From NCBI GenBank assembly GCA_949825065.1, contig OX463855.1:40434301-40498300 (forward strand): a stretch of 64,000 nt of DNA, given 5' to 3'. The translations under genes were made by a program, and so were the position numbers. This document shows, piece after piece, positions 29,965 to 40,338 of the stretch (its first letter is position 1; every line of letters begins with the position of its first letter). Under the pieces are notes generated by a model that saw only the letters and a program-made list of their open reading frames with translations, had not been told where the DNA came from and did no database searches. Origin of the DNA: Odontocerum albicorne (taxonomy: Eukaryota; Arthropoda; Insecta; Trichoptera; Odontoceridae).

Positions 29965-30305
29965 AGGTGTCTTTCTTGGCGTATGGAAATGAAACATGGA
30001 CTTGGCAGAAAAAGGATTAAAGTTAGATTAATGAAGTGGAGGATGCATGCGCTAATAAAAAATGTGGTGTCAAATGTTTAAAAGAAGGTGGAATTACTAC
30101 ATCAGAAATTGATGTATGGATAAAATGGATGTTTTAAATAAGATGGTTTGGACATGTGGAGAGAATGAATGACTAAGCAAGTATACAAGTCAGAAATGCA
30201 AAGTGTGAGTGGTGGAAATAGGTTGAGGAAAATGTAGCTGGACAAGTTAATCAGATTTTAAAAGAAGGTTAAGCGAGAAGAATGAATATCGTAGAATTTG
30301 GATAA
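29965..30305 (+). mobile_element. Line-D fragment between two inverted LTR-like sequences
   Basis: Line-D blocks occur in order (ggcgtatggaaatgaaacat, acatcagaaattgatgtatg, ggtttggacatgtggagaga, tgaggaaaatgtagctgg). It forms the spacer of the inverted pair. Confidence 0.55.
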
Positions 30306-30307
30306 TG

Positions 30308-30769
30308 TTGGATGTTTAGCGGGGACGCGCTGATGATTTTGATTGTTTGGTATTTAAATAAAATACGTCGATTAGCAATGCGGAAAGTGAGAGTGAATAA
30401 TCAATTAATAGTAAACAGTGATTAATGATCAAATTATGCTTTATTTATCGGTAAGTAGGTATTTATACATTTCAAAATGGGCGCGAGAGTGCGCCCGCAA
30501 TATATTTTTATCTCCCTCTGTGCGTACAGAGATGGTCGCTCGAAATATTGCAGACGTCGCGAATAATATTGTGCGTAGATAATTTGTTGGCGAAAACGGC
30601 GAGACAGCGCGATGCGTTCTCTTTCTACTGTGAAATGTATCGTAAATAGTATTCGTGGGTAAACAATATCAATGTTTTGGTATGCGACCTTTGGACATAT
30701 CCGAAGGTCGTTTCGTCGGTCGTTGACCGTGCGTGTTGACAATATTCAGGGACGACCGTAGTTCCTACA
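30308..30769 (-). mobile_element. LTR-like sequence, minus orientation
   Basis: The inverse of 29520-29957, running from TGTAGG at 30769 down to a CTAAACA end at 30308. A full TATAAATA lies on the minus strand at 30467-30460. Differences from the plus copy are scattered substitutions and small indels, so the two are not a recent duplication. Confidence 0.5.
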
Positions 30770-31170
30770 GATGCTTACATTTTGGAGATCTGTTGTCTCT
30801 GCCTATCCTGCAAGGGGTACGGAGTGATGATATGTATGTATGTGAACAACGAACTCTCAGACCAGACATTTACTACCATTTTGGATACCAACGGGAATCA
30901 AATCCGAAACCTCCAAGTGGAACACAAGCGTTTTACTCGTACCTTGAGGACGGGAAAGAATTAAAAAAAAATACTATCCGACAACTTTGGGGTTGGCCAT
31001 CCAAGGAAAAATCAGGACGGATAGGTCCTGGAAGATGGGCGTATGACTGAAGTTCCTGGAAGATGGGCGTATGACTGAAAAATTCGACATTCTGTAAAAT
31101 CAACAGTATTTCAGTTCAAGTCAGAATATCTAATATGTAAAAAAAGTTGTTAAATAACTTTGTTTTATAT
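30770..31170. other. Line-D tail, then unrecognised
   Basis: 30770-30842 is a Line-D terminal phrase (ctgttgtctctgcctatcct, ggagtgatgatatgtatgta). The rest includes an open frame (HFGYQRESNPKPPSGTQAF, QLWGWPSKEKSGRIGPGRWA) that resembles a decayed LINE end but cannot be placed. A 26-bp direct repeat (tcctggaagatgggcgtatg) is at 31025-31078. Confidence 0.4.
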
Positions 31171-31890
31171 TTGTTTGAAAAGGATTCCTGTCTAGTTTTC
31201 ATTTAAGGCCTGTTTAACCTTTCCCTTCCTGTGTTAAAAAAATCCGCGCGTTCCGGTGTTGTGCATTTAATACACATCAATACACATGTGAAAATGAGCA
31301 ATTTAAAATCGGAAAAATAAGAATATTCATAGCCAATCGCTTAAATTAATTAAATTTGAAGTCAAAAGTGATATTAATTGAAATTTAATTGCTGAAAACA
31401 TCGGCCGACGTTCACAACACAGGCAATACGACCACCTCAAATGACTGCTCGAAAGCTACTGAAGCTAGCGAACTGAGATTCTATTTCTTGCGTTCCCATA
31501 TACCGAAGCAGAGTGATAGTGAGACGTGAATAGCGCCGCTTCCTCACCCATACGGATTTTTAGAATGAATACTGGCCCACGTTTGATTGTTTTGGGGAAT
31601 TTATTCCCGTTTTTCACAAAATATATCTGATGTGGCCGATAAATGCTAATTATTATTAATATTATTTTTTCATTCAATGCGTAAATGTATTGCGGAGGAA
31701 TACCTAAAATCTGAACCCAGTATTTATTATAATTTATAGAGATATTAAAGTTTTTAGAAGCAATGTGTACTAGTTACACATCACAGGGAAGGAAGGGTTA
31801 ACATCTTTCTAGTTGTTAGAAGAGATTGCCACGTGGGTATAAACCCGCTAGATTGTACATGTATACAACGCAAGCGTAATACAATTACGT
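31171..31890 (+). mobile_element. SINE-1 tail half, split by a TTAA element
   Basis: 31171-31217 reads aggattcctgtctagttttc, ttaaggcctg. After the insertion, 31802-31890 reads gttagaagagattgccacgt, gggtataaacccgctagatt, then a cgcaagcgtaatac end. Joined, the two halves match the uninterrupted copy at 4.7 kb. Confidence 0.6.
31218..31797. mobile_element. piggyBac-like element, copy 3, complete
   Basis: A 580-bp element lies between TTAA at 31214-31217 and 31798-31801. The ends are cctttcccttcctgtg and its inverse cacagggaaggaaggg. The interior is shared with 43500-44097 (ttccggtgttgtgcatttaa, gctactgaagctagcgaact, agcaatgtgtactagttaca). It has no transposase frame, so it is a non-autonomous derivative. 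Confidence 0.8.
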
Positions 31891-32364
31891 TGAAGCGTTA
31901 TTTTTTTTATGCTTCTCTTTTATACTAAAATAGCGGAAACTATGCAATGTTACCCTGAATAATAATTAAAAAAAAAAAACACTTTCCAATGCTGACCTTA
32001 TTCTCCACACTAAGAGCGGATATGGCAAAATAAATAAAATCAGAGAAAAACACCTTATGTCGTTTATAGGAATCGATGAAATGAAAATGTTTCCGAGCTG
32101 TTACAGTCGTTACATAATGGTCCAATGTCTAAATACAATAAATAAATTAGCTATCAAAGCTGTCCCAACAACCGAAGTCCGCTTTGTTCGAGAGATACTG
32201 TTCTAGGTTTATACTGTTTATTCAAATGGTATACAACTCACACATCAATCGGCTGCCGATTGGCATCTAGTAACATCTATTTTACTGCGACATAAGCCAT
32301 CTTCTTGGTTCGTCCCTCAATACTGTGTATTGAAAAGCGTTTATATTTCTTTCCCTATTTTATA

Positions 32365-32475
32365 ATGTCTTAAAAACATACTTTCAAGAAATTAAGTTGT
32401 TCAAAAACATATTTTCAAGAAATTAAGTTGTTCAAAAATATACTTTCAAGAAATTAAGTTGTTCAAAAACATAAT
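32365..32475. repeat. 31-bp tandem repeat, 3 to 4 copies
   Basis: The unit is aaaacatactttcaagaaat plus taagttgttca. A diverged unit (aaaacatatttttcagcaat) appears 70 bp further on. Confidence 0.85.
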
Positions 32476-32639
32476 ACAATGTGAACCTTCTCTCTTGCTA
32501 CAACACGTTTTTCTATTTCTTTCCCTCTTATAGCATCTTGAAAACATATTTTTCAGCAATTGAGTTATAGATAAACATAGTACAAAGTGAACTTCTTGGA
32601 AGACATCGACGTACATACATTAACTCTCAAATACTATAG

Positions 32640-32760
32640 ACATCAGGCTGGAACAATTTTAAAAAAATCTGAGTTTAAACAGGAGTCGATCCCGCTACCC
32701 CCAGGTTGCTAGACAGGTTTCTTTACCAACTAGGCAACGGTGGTTGTCATACTCGCCAAA
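32640..32760 (-). mobile_element. SINE-1-like head
   Basis: On the minus strand, ccgttgcctagttggtaaag fits box A and gggtagcgggatcgactcct fits box B. A short body (taaactcagatttttttaaa) follows. Confidence 0.5.
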
Positions 32761-33235
32761 AATACAAATTTTTCTAATATATCACAATTCATTCACACAG
32801 AATCACCTTTTTGGCTACCTTCGTTTAATTTTTCTGTTATTTTTGTCAATTAATTTTTTCTCTGAAGGCGTATCCAATTAAGCAATAAAATATTGCGTAA
32901 CACGCCGTGTTTGTGTCCAAAACAAACTTCAATTAGAAAGACGCTGTAAATACGGTTGAAAATAACGAGTGTGTCCAAAAATAATTATCTTTTAATATAC
33001 TCCAGGACGTAGGGTCGCCTTTCAGTTCATTCAGTTTGAGAACGAGGCAAAAAATATGAAATATTGTAATGAGATTCATTGATTGCGCGCTTAAGTGTAT
33101 AGGCATAACCGAGCTAGCGGCAGAAATACATTTTATCGAGCCGCAGATGCTGGTCCATTACACAGGGTAACTAAAAATTGAGAGTTTCGCGAAACAAATA
33201 GTTTCCCTCCTCCAAATACAACTTTCGAATTAAAT

Positions 33236-33365
33236 TGCCCTACCGGTTTCAAGGTAGAAAAAACCTACCGGTTTCAAGATAAAAAGATGTGTGTGTCGCG
33301 ATAAGAGCTGAAGCCTGGTGCTCTCTCCTTTCTGCCTACCCCGATAGGATAACGGCGTGATAGTG
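33236..33365 (+). mobile_element. Penelope-like scrap and Line-D 3' tail
   Basis: Two short copies of ctaccggtttcaag occur at 33240-33280. A Line-D terminal block (gaagcctggtgctctctcct, tctgcctaccccgataggat) follows. Confidence 0.5.
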
Positions 33366-33414
33366 TGTAAATATTTTAATATCGAAAGTATTGATATTTG
33401 AAAAAGAGAACCTT

Positions 33415-33844
33415 TGATTCATGTATCTTACCGATCCTCACATATGGAATCGAAACCTCTGTCCTAACAAAGCGAATAACGCAAAAAAACTATTAGTGAC
33501 ACAGAGAGCCATGGAGAGGAGGATGCTTGGAGTTTCACTGCGAGATAGAAAGAACAACAAATGGATAAGAGAGAGAACCAGTAACGGATGTAGTTGAGAT
33601 AGCAGCTGCCTTAAAATGGAGCTGGGCAGGACATATTGCCAGATGCTCTGACTCTCGATGGACGAAAAAGGTCCTGGAATGGCAGCCTAGAACGGGCAAG
33701 AGAGATGTGGGGAGACCACAGGCTAGATGGTCGGACGATATAAGACGGGCCGCAGGGGTGAAGTGGATGCAGTATGCCCGAGATAGGGAGTTGTGGAAGA
33801 CCGAAAGGGAGGCCTATATCCAGGGATGGATCCAGAATGGCTGA
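33415..33844 (+). pseudogene. RTE-H LINE reverse transcriptase C-terminus
   Basis: Three plus frames join into one C-terminus: TYGIETSVLTK, then ERRMLGVSLRDRKNNKWIRE, and from about 33575 to the stop at 33842 DVVEIAAALKWSWAGHIARC, DSRWTKKVLEWQPRTGKRDV, GRPQARWSDDIRR and DRELWKTEREAYIQGW. This is the order seen in RTE/BovB ORF2. At least two frameshifts (near 33485 and 33580) disable it. A gaagaaaaagaagaag 3' tail follows the stop directly, as RTE elements often end in short repeats. Confidence 0.75.
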
Positions 33845-34377
33845 AGAAAAAGAAGAAGTATTGATAACAGTGGAATAATAACAATAAACACCACAATTGT
33901 AATAGTTTCGGTCATCACGGTGGTAATGATAAGAGGTGATGATTCGGCGCGAACACCTTGTGTGTGATGAGGCGTCACCGATGTTTGCATACTCCGGCAA
34001 ACTGGTTCTCCGCCGAGTCCGGCGCCGGGAAGTTCTCACGATTATTATGTTAATTTAGCGTTTAATCTACGCTGTCAAACCTCTCTGTCTAACTCTGCCC
34101 GTCTTCTGGCTTCTGCCTTCCCCGCTCCGCCAGATCGACTCTCTGCTCTGCTCGTGCAGAAAACTGGCGCTGCTCCGGCACGGACTTTGAGAGCTTCATT
34201 AACCATCATCATTACTTGAAATCAAATATGCAGATCATATCAGTTACATGTTTAAAATGTATGGATGCTGTGAAGTCATGCATCATATGAATATTTATTA
34301 ATTCACTACGTTTGAGTCCATGAATCTTCTTTGATCTAATCTTCGGAAGCCATTTAATTACTTACAGCATAAATACA
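33845..34377. other. GC-rich, unrecognised
   Basis: The stretch includes ctccggcaaactggttctcc, gagtccggcgccggga and a pyrimidine-rich run at 34080-34160. The minus open frame here is basic (RTSRRRTRRRT) because of GC-rich DNA and overlaps RTE-H antisense. No gene is supported. Confidence 0.35.
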
Positions 34378-35230
34378 TACGATGGTCTCGGTAGAGTAGT
34401 TGGTAAGACTAGTGGCTGCAAATTCGGTTCCCGTTCGTGCCAAGTTTAAAAAAAAGTATTGAATCCAGTTTTCACTAAAATATTTTTTTACAAAACTTCT
34501 GGTTATTTTGAAGATATGGCTAGGTTTGTTGCAGAGGTTTGCCGGTATAAATCTCGCTGTAAACCAGATTTTTTTGAAAAAGGATTCCAGTCTTATTTTC
34601 CATTAACCCTTATCTTGGCAAAATTCAAATATTAACGTTTTTCTTTGTTATATGGTAAGTTATGAAAGAAAATTGAGGAAAAAATCAAAACTTTGCATTA
34701 TAGGTTTTTTTTATATGTAACACCCACGTTACATTGCCAAAATATCAATTTTTATAAAACACAAAAAGGGCTATAAAATGATTCTATAATCTAAAACAAG
34801 AACAATATTTACAAAGCTGAATTATCAACAAATAAAATGGTTTGAATAATTTTTCTCTACATGTAGTCATTAATAAGATATTTAAAGATTATTTACACCA
34901 ATTTTCAAAACGCACCCACGCTGTTCCAGACATGTTGACCCGATGTCGTTTGAAAGCTTGTAGTGCTGTCAATATTTATCCCCAGATGATACCACTGCAC
35001 AAAATAGTGCATGTAAAGTATTTGAATGTGTTGCCTTCTTTGAAATTACGTTAGAGTTTCTGGATTTAAAAAAAATCCCTAAATTAGTGTAACGCCTGTG
35101 TTACAATGCTATGATAAGGGGTTAAGGCTTCTAAAACATATTTCTGATTGGTTAGAAGATATTGCCTAGCAGATTGTACTGTATAACGAAAGTGTAATAT
35201 AATACAGTACAATTATCTTATTAAGCTATT
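34378..35230 (+). mobile_element. SINE-1 split by a TTAA element
   Basis: 34378-34606 holds the tRNA-like head (gatggtctcggtagagtagt, attcggttcccgttcgtgcc) and part of the body, including a partly duplicated attccag region. 35126-35230 holds the tail (ggcttctaaaacatatttct, gattggttagaagatattgc). The breakpoint matches ttcacTTAAgacc in the 4.7-kb copy. Confidence 0.6.
34607..35121. mobile_element. Second TTAA-type family (piggyBac-like), 515 bp
   Basis: It is bounded by TTAA at 34603-34606 and 35122-35125. The ends are cccttatcttggca and the inverse-type tgctatgataagggg. Subterminal inverted blocks gtaacacccacgttacattg and gtaacgcctgtgttacaatg reinforce the symmetry. The 70-codon plus frame at 34842 has some transposase-like cysteine spacing but no DDD motif; I do not assign it. 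Confidence 0.7.
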
Positions 35231-35277
35231 TAGTGTTCGGCCTAAAAATATGAAATTTCTTTCTGGATAACCTACTA

Positions 35278-35818
35278 CCTTGATCAAAAAGTTTTAGGAC
35301 CGGCCACCGTGTGGCGCTGTCAGTCACCCGATTGGAATTCCTTTTTTTTTGTTAGGTTACCACATCTATCATTGACACTTCCCTCCAAATTTCAGAGTCA
35401 TAGCTTGACATTTGTAAAAGTTACGCTGTACTGAGTACATCTACCTTTGTGAGTGTTTTCGATTTTTTACAAGTTTGAAAATGGCATCAACTGTGCATCA
35501 ACGAGTTTGCATTAAATTTTGTGTGAAAAATGGATTTAACGGTCCGCAGACCTTGGAAATGTTGGAGAAGTGTTTTTCGGTGGCACGAACGCTTCAGAAG
35601 TGGTCGTGAGTCGGTCGAGGATGACGAACGCAGTGGCAGTCGAAAACCGATTAAAACATCGATAACATACCGAAAATTGAGTACCAGCGGTGTTTCGAGG
35701 ATTGGATAAAGCGCTGGCGTAAGTGCGTTGCAGTCTTTGAAGGGGACCATATCGATTTTGATGAATAAACTTGTATTTTCGATTTTATGAATAAAGTCCT
35801 AACACTTTTTGATCAAGT
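35278..35818 (+). mobile_element. Mariner deletion derivative, complete ends
   Basis: The 541-bp element has TA at 35276-35277 and 35819-35820. The inverted ends are cttgatcaaaaagttttagg and ctaacactttttgatcaag, about 22 bp. From ATG 35481 it encodes MASTVHQRVCIKFCVKNGFN and LEMLEK, then shifted ESVEDDERSGSRKPIKTS. It skips directly to RCFEDWIKRWRKCVAV and FEGDHIDFDE with a stop at 35766. These are the two ends of a mariner transposase. About 240 residues with the whole catalytic core are missing. Confidence 0.85.
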
Positions 35819-35899
35819 TAGTATATGTTTCATACAATAATATCTTATCGCATTTTATTTTATCGAAAGTATAATATAATATAATACTCTTATGTTAAT

Positions 35900-36460
35900 A
35901 ATGTTTTGCCAGATTTTGAAGTGGTTACACAGAATACTGGGTTATGTGACAAAATTACATCACAAACGAGGAAGTCATTAATAAAGCAGGTATTTTTAGT
36001 GAAGCAAAGCTGGCTGCTCATACTGGAATTTTGGTCTCAACGTAAGGATATGCAATTGAAAATTGGACGTGCAAAAAGCGAGATAAAAGCAGTAGAAATT
36101 AGAACGAAACGTGGAGTGCATGGACAAACAATATATGATAATAAGAACATAAGGAAAGAATGCGGATCGAAAGATGTGAATAAGATGAAAAGATGCGAAC
36201 TGAGATGGTTCGAACATGAAGAAAGAATGAATAATCTTAAATTTACAAAAATAATTTATATGAGTAATAAAAAAGGTACTTAAAGTTTGACAAGGCCTAG
36301 GAAAACGTAGCACAACCAAATTAATCAAATTCTGAAAAAGAGAAAACCCCTTTATAATAGGAGAGTATACATTAACACGTGACAGAAACGAAATAATATA
36401 CCAAAATAAAGTGGAGATCTGTTATCTCTGCATAACCCCAATAAGGACGTGTGGCGTGAT
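35900..36460 (+). mobile_element. Line-D fragment
   Basis: The open frame at 35906-36283 contains KAVEIRTKRGVHGQTIYDN, RKECGSKDVNKMKRCELRWF and EHEERMNN, i.e. the EMRALRR..H to GHVERM region of Line-D. It then reads a GRPRKT-like stretch. The end is tctgcataaccccaataagg. Confidence 0.6.
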
Positions 36461-37105
36461 GATGGTTAAGATGATGACCCTCAAAATAAAAATGTCACGC
36501 TAGCTCGGTCATGTAGTAAGAATGGAGCGGAACAACTGAAAATGTCTATGGCATATCTTCGATAGGAGACGACAGCTCGAGAAGAATGTAAATTTATCTA
36601 AATGCTCGTTACGACGTTAAGTCTCGAACGATTAGATACAGTGATAGACCACCAGTTCGTTATGAGAAAATAGATTCGTCGCCACAGCCGAGCGGAGCCA
36701 AGCCGAGCTAGGGTATGATTAGCGATGGACTAGAAAGACAGGTTCCTAGTTCCAGCATCTATCCATGAGAGCACTTCCAGTTCAATCTGCCGATCTAGAA
36801 GAGGAAGCTCTGGACCCGACGGATTCGGTCCGGGTTCCCGCCCCGCCCCCGCGCGATCAGAATGATTTAAACGCTGGCAAATAACAAGTTTGCCCGGCTA
36901 AATGACCAATAAAGATGAAACGCTCAAATTAATTGCCACGCCGTGCTACATTTCTGTTTTTTCGCCACTAAACATAGATTGTAGTAATGTCTCTGTAACT
37001 GTTTCAATCTATTTTTCATTCACTCCAATGGCTCTCTTCAAAGTACTATCTATATCCGCATTGGTGATGCGACGATATTCTTTGCTGATGAGGATTTTTC
37101 ATATA
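36461..37105. other. Unrecognised, with a GC-rich patch at 36640-36870
   Basis: The GC-rich patch includes cacagccgagcggagccaag and cccgccccgcccccgcgcga. The 76-codon frame at 36902-37132 has no motif. This is one of the few stretches I cannot link to any repeat in the window, so it may be unique sequence. Confidence 0.35.
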
Positions 37106-37113
37106 TACGAGTA

Positions 37114-37475
37114 CATTAAAACTTCGATATAAGACACAGGTGAGGTGTCCGTTAAATCCGAAGGTCCATAATATAATTAATAAGTTCATTATTTTAAAGT
37201 TTTCCGACAAATTAGTTAGTTTTACTTATGCAGATGTAATACATGCGTTAGTTTAATTAAAATAAAGCATACTATATGAAAAATATATGAAAAGTTTAAT
37301 TGCACAGAAACGATTTCAATATGTATCCATAAAATGCACATATCACAGCTGAAGTGAAAGCTGCTACATAAGAAAATCCATACAACGTCCATATTGACAT
37401 ATATCACTTAATTAATCACCGTATTTTTAAGATTGTAATAAAAAAGTACGCGTTTGAGACTGAATATGTATTGTA
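37114..37475 (+). mobile_element. Pogo/Tigger-like MITE, 5' part
   Basis: It starts after TA with cattaaaacttcgatataag and contains tgtccgttaaatccgaaggt, like the next copy. It is cut by the start of that copy. It includes a block (tgcacatatcacagctgaag, aagaaaatccatacaacgtc) absent from the second copy but repeated at 39.55-39.8 kb. The TA at its start is the last TA of a TACGAGTA octamer (37106-37113). Confidence 0.6.
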
Positions 37476-37959
37476 CAGTAAAACCTCGAATTAAAGGACT
37501 AATTCGAGCGAAGGGGTGTCTGTTAAAGCCGAAGGTCCTGTACAAATATAAATTTTCCGAATGCGTATGTTAAAAAAAATACAAAATACTTAGTAAATCT
37601 GTTTTTACTTATGTAGACACACACGTTAGTGTAATTAAAATCAAGTATGTATAAAAAGTTTAATTTCATAGAAAAGTTTTATATTTGTATAAATCATTGC
37701 TTAATTACTCACCGTAGTTTTGAGACTATCATAAACAAGTATGCGATCTAAATGGAAGTAAATGAACAAACATATTTCCGAAAATATATTTGAATTATAT
37801 TTAACTTAGCAAATAAACAATGTTCTTAAAAAAACAAAACGAAATTTTAACCGAATATCGTTTTATGAGCGTTTAAATAAAGATATATACGAAGCGTAAA
37901 TTTTGTCCGTTAAATCCTAAGTCCGTTAAATTGAAGTCTTCAAAATCGAGAGTTGACTG
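37476..37959 (+). mobile_element. Pogo/Tigger-like MITE, complete
   Basis: The 484-bp element begins cagtaaaacctcgaattaaa and ends with the inverse-type cgagagttgactg. It is flanked by TA (37474-37475, 37960-37961). Subterminal gtccgttaaa repeats at both ends resemble the DNA-binding repeats of pogo/Tigger elements. It has no transposase. Confidence 0.75.
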
Positions 37960-38084
37960 TACTTTGACCATAATTGTAAATTGGTACGTGAGTTTGTTTT
38001 TGATTGTATTTTGGTTTCTATATTTCGGGATTTTAAAATGTTGATTAGGATAAATCCTATCCTTTTTTGATGAGTTTCTTTGAT

Positions 38085-38372
38085 TTCATACATTTTTACC
38101 TCGCTGTGAATAAAGTTTATATTTCATACATTTTTACTTCGCTGTGAATGTTTTGATTTCATACATTTTTACCTCGCTGTGAATAAAGTTTTGATTTCAT
38201 ACATTTTTACTTCGCTGTGAATAGTTTTGATTTCATACATTTTTACCTCTATGTGAATAATTTTTATTTCATACATTTTTACCTCGCTGTGAATAATTTT
38301 TATTTCATACATTTTTACCTCGCTATGAATAGTTTTGATTTCATCCATTTTTATCTCGCTATGAAAAAAAAA
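38085..38372. repeat. Tandem repeat, ~33 to 37-bp unit, about 8 copies
   Basis: The unit is atttcatacatttttacctc plus gctgtgaataattttg, varying in the spacer before atttc. Confidence 0.9.
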
Positions 38373-38859
38373 AGTTATTTTGTGTAGGTTGTTTTTTTTT
38401 AAAAGCCTTAAGTGAATGTACCTGTATAAAATTTACGTTTCTAATTTTAATTATCTTTTTTAGTATAACGTCATTCTATTGTTATTTTTAATACTTATGA
38501 TAGCACTATAAACGTTCCTTTAATTTTTTGTTATGCTTTGTGAAACGTATCTGCCTTAGGACGGACAGTCGCATTGCTTGACAGGGGAGTGCTGTGTATA
38601 TTTCATTGCAAAAATTAAGTATAAATAAATAAAAAATAGGTTGGATTAAATGGAGATATGTTCTCTCTGCCCACCCTTATCTACCACGCCATATACTCAA
38701 ATTTGCAACGAGTATTTGCGTGTCAACTGTCTAACAATAAAACAATTACATTCGTAATCTTGTACACAAACGCCTTTATAATTATTTAATTTATTTTAAT
38801 TTTATTCCCATGAGAAAAATGACCTTTTTGATATGGAAGGTTAAAAAACAACAACAAAT

Positions 38860-39540
38860 ATTTATTTGTATATTTAACACTTTACTGTAAAACAATCTGG
38901 CGTGCTTATTGGCAATCTCTACCAACAAACCAGATACAATTTAATAAAGGCAGTTAGTCATATCGTCGTGAAATTCACGAATAATAAATATATGACACAT
39001 AATATAAATAAAAGTGAGATATCATCAATCAAAAGAATGGAAGGAATGGTTGAAAGGAAGGTAAAATTAGGAAATAAACACGCTATATTACTGACTTGAA
39101 ATGAACAGTTTTTTAATCGCTTTTTAAAACATACCAATGACGGAACTGGTCTACATTGGTTTGTAATTGGTTCCAGAGTCTCACTGCATGGACAGTAAAA
39201 TCCCATGTCAAAAACTGAGAGGTGAACTGGGAAACCCAATTAACAGTCTCTGTTTGAGCATAGGTACTCGTAAGTTGATGATCGGAAAGACACTGATTTT
39301 TTCGGCGAGATAAAAGGGGACTTCGGTACAGTTAAGGATACTATACAATAGTGAAAGTATGTGAGCTTTGGGTCCTTTTCTCACGTTTAACCAGTTCAGT
39401 TCCTGATATGAAGGGATGTGATCGCAGGTACATTGACATGTAAACAGTGTTATACAATATAAAACAACTAGTGTAAGACGAACAACACAACACAGCAAAT
39501 CTACTATATACAATTCATCCCGGTAAGAACAAAATTTTCA
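38860..39540 (-). mobile_element. Line-A LINE 3' end
   Basis: The minus strand gives LLIGFPSSPLSF and CSETLEPITNQCRPVPSLVC plus FKKRLKN in shifted frames, the WN.LP..iR..PSL..FKKRLK-type end of ORF2. It then runs through the UTR to the tail (ttgccaataagcacgccaga inverse) at about 38880. At 39265 TACTCGTA replaces the TA of other copies. Confidence 0.7.
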
Positions 39541-39805
39541 CTTAAGTTCTGTGAGTAGTCAAGGACATAAGAAAATCCATACGCTGTCCATACTGATTGC
39601 CCTATCTGTGCAATCTTGTTATGCAAGATCTGTTCAAATAATTATTCGAAATGCAGCGATATTGAATATCTACTAACATTGACAGCTGTAATTCAATCAA
39701 TTCTTTCTGGCAAGAACAACTTCATCACTTGACTCCATTGAGTATTCAAGGTCATATTAAAATCCATACAATGCACATATCACAGCTGAAGTGACAAAGC
39801 TGCCC
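39541..39805. repeat. Two-copy direct repeat shared with 37.3 kb
   Basis: Two diverged units contain gtcaaggacataagaaaatc / ttcaaggtcatattaaaatc, then catac. The second continues tgcacatatcacagctgaag as at 37335. The element type is unknown. Confidence 0.5.
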
Positions 39806-40137
39806 GCCCGCTATAGCGTTCTCCTCGCACTGTCCCCGGTCGCCCCATTCTCGCCGTTTGATTCATCAATTCTAGTCATTCATTGGACTGTGCGGAGTCG
39901 TGCGGTACGTTGAGGTGGCACTATTATTAGACCTGCCTATATTTCTTGGTAACTATCTGGGACCAGGGCTCGGAAAGCAGTCGTTCGCGAGCTGGAAGGT
40001 TAAGAACATCGTTATTCTGAAAGAGGTCTTTAACAAACTAAATAAGGGAGATCCATCTAACAAGGTTTGGCCGTGTAGAACGAATGAATGGAGAACGACT
40101 AACAAAAGAAATATAAATATAAACATTGCAAATTGGA
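39806..40137. other. GC-rich stretch and Line-D scrap
   Basis: 39800-39870 is GC-rich. 40060-40140 resembles the Line-D GHVERMNEERLTKQ region (gccgtgtagaacgaatgaat, aactaacaaaagaaata). No gene. Confidence 0.4.
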
Positions 40138-40338
40138 TCAAGCTCGCAGATTTACCGCACAAGTAGCGCAGCAAATGTGAGGCGCCCATGATTTATCCTG
40201 GTCTCCGATCTTGCAGGCAAAATATAACTCATATGCCTTCCGTATTAAAGGTGTTATATTTCTATGCTGTTCCTTGAACGCAAACCCCCCACAAACGTAA
40301 CAAAAAGAGTTTGGGCTATTAATGCAGTTCCTTGGCAT
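40138..40338 (-). pseudogene. Cysteine-rich domain N-terminus, truncated
   Basis: From ATG 40338 (minus) the frame encodes 66 residues: MPRNCINSPNSFCYVCGGF, then RNITPLIRKAYELYFACKIG, DQDKSWAPHICCATCAVNLR and a stop. I recall this C-x2-C ... H-x-C-C-x2-C domain from many uncharacterised insect proteins; its function is unknown to me. A longer frame would need a GTG start, so the internal ATG (context ataaatATGcc) is preferred. The expected continuation after AVNLR is lost, and Line-D-like sequence follows. Probably a truncated gene copy or transposon-captured exon. Confidence 0.5.

Larger units (their letters stand above)
31891..33235. other. No gene; one tandem repeat and one SINE head
   Basis: AT-rich DNA apart from the tandem repeat at 32365-32475 and the minus-strand SINE head at 32640-32760. 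Short open frames carry no motifs. Confidence 0.4.

Noticed and set aside
33611..34039. Minus-strand frame of 142 codons
   Set aside because: It lies antisense to the RTE-H reverse transcriptase remnant and takes its arginine-rich composition from GC-rich DNA.
35906..36283. Possible host gene of 125 codons
   Set aside because: Its second half matches Line-D (GHVERM region), so it is a chance-open LINE fragment.
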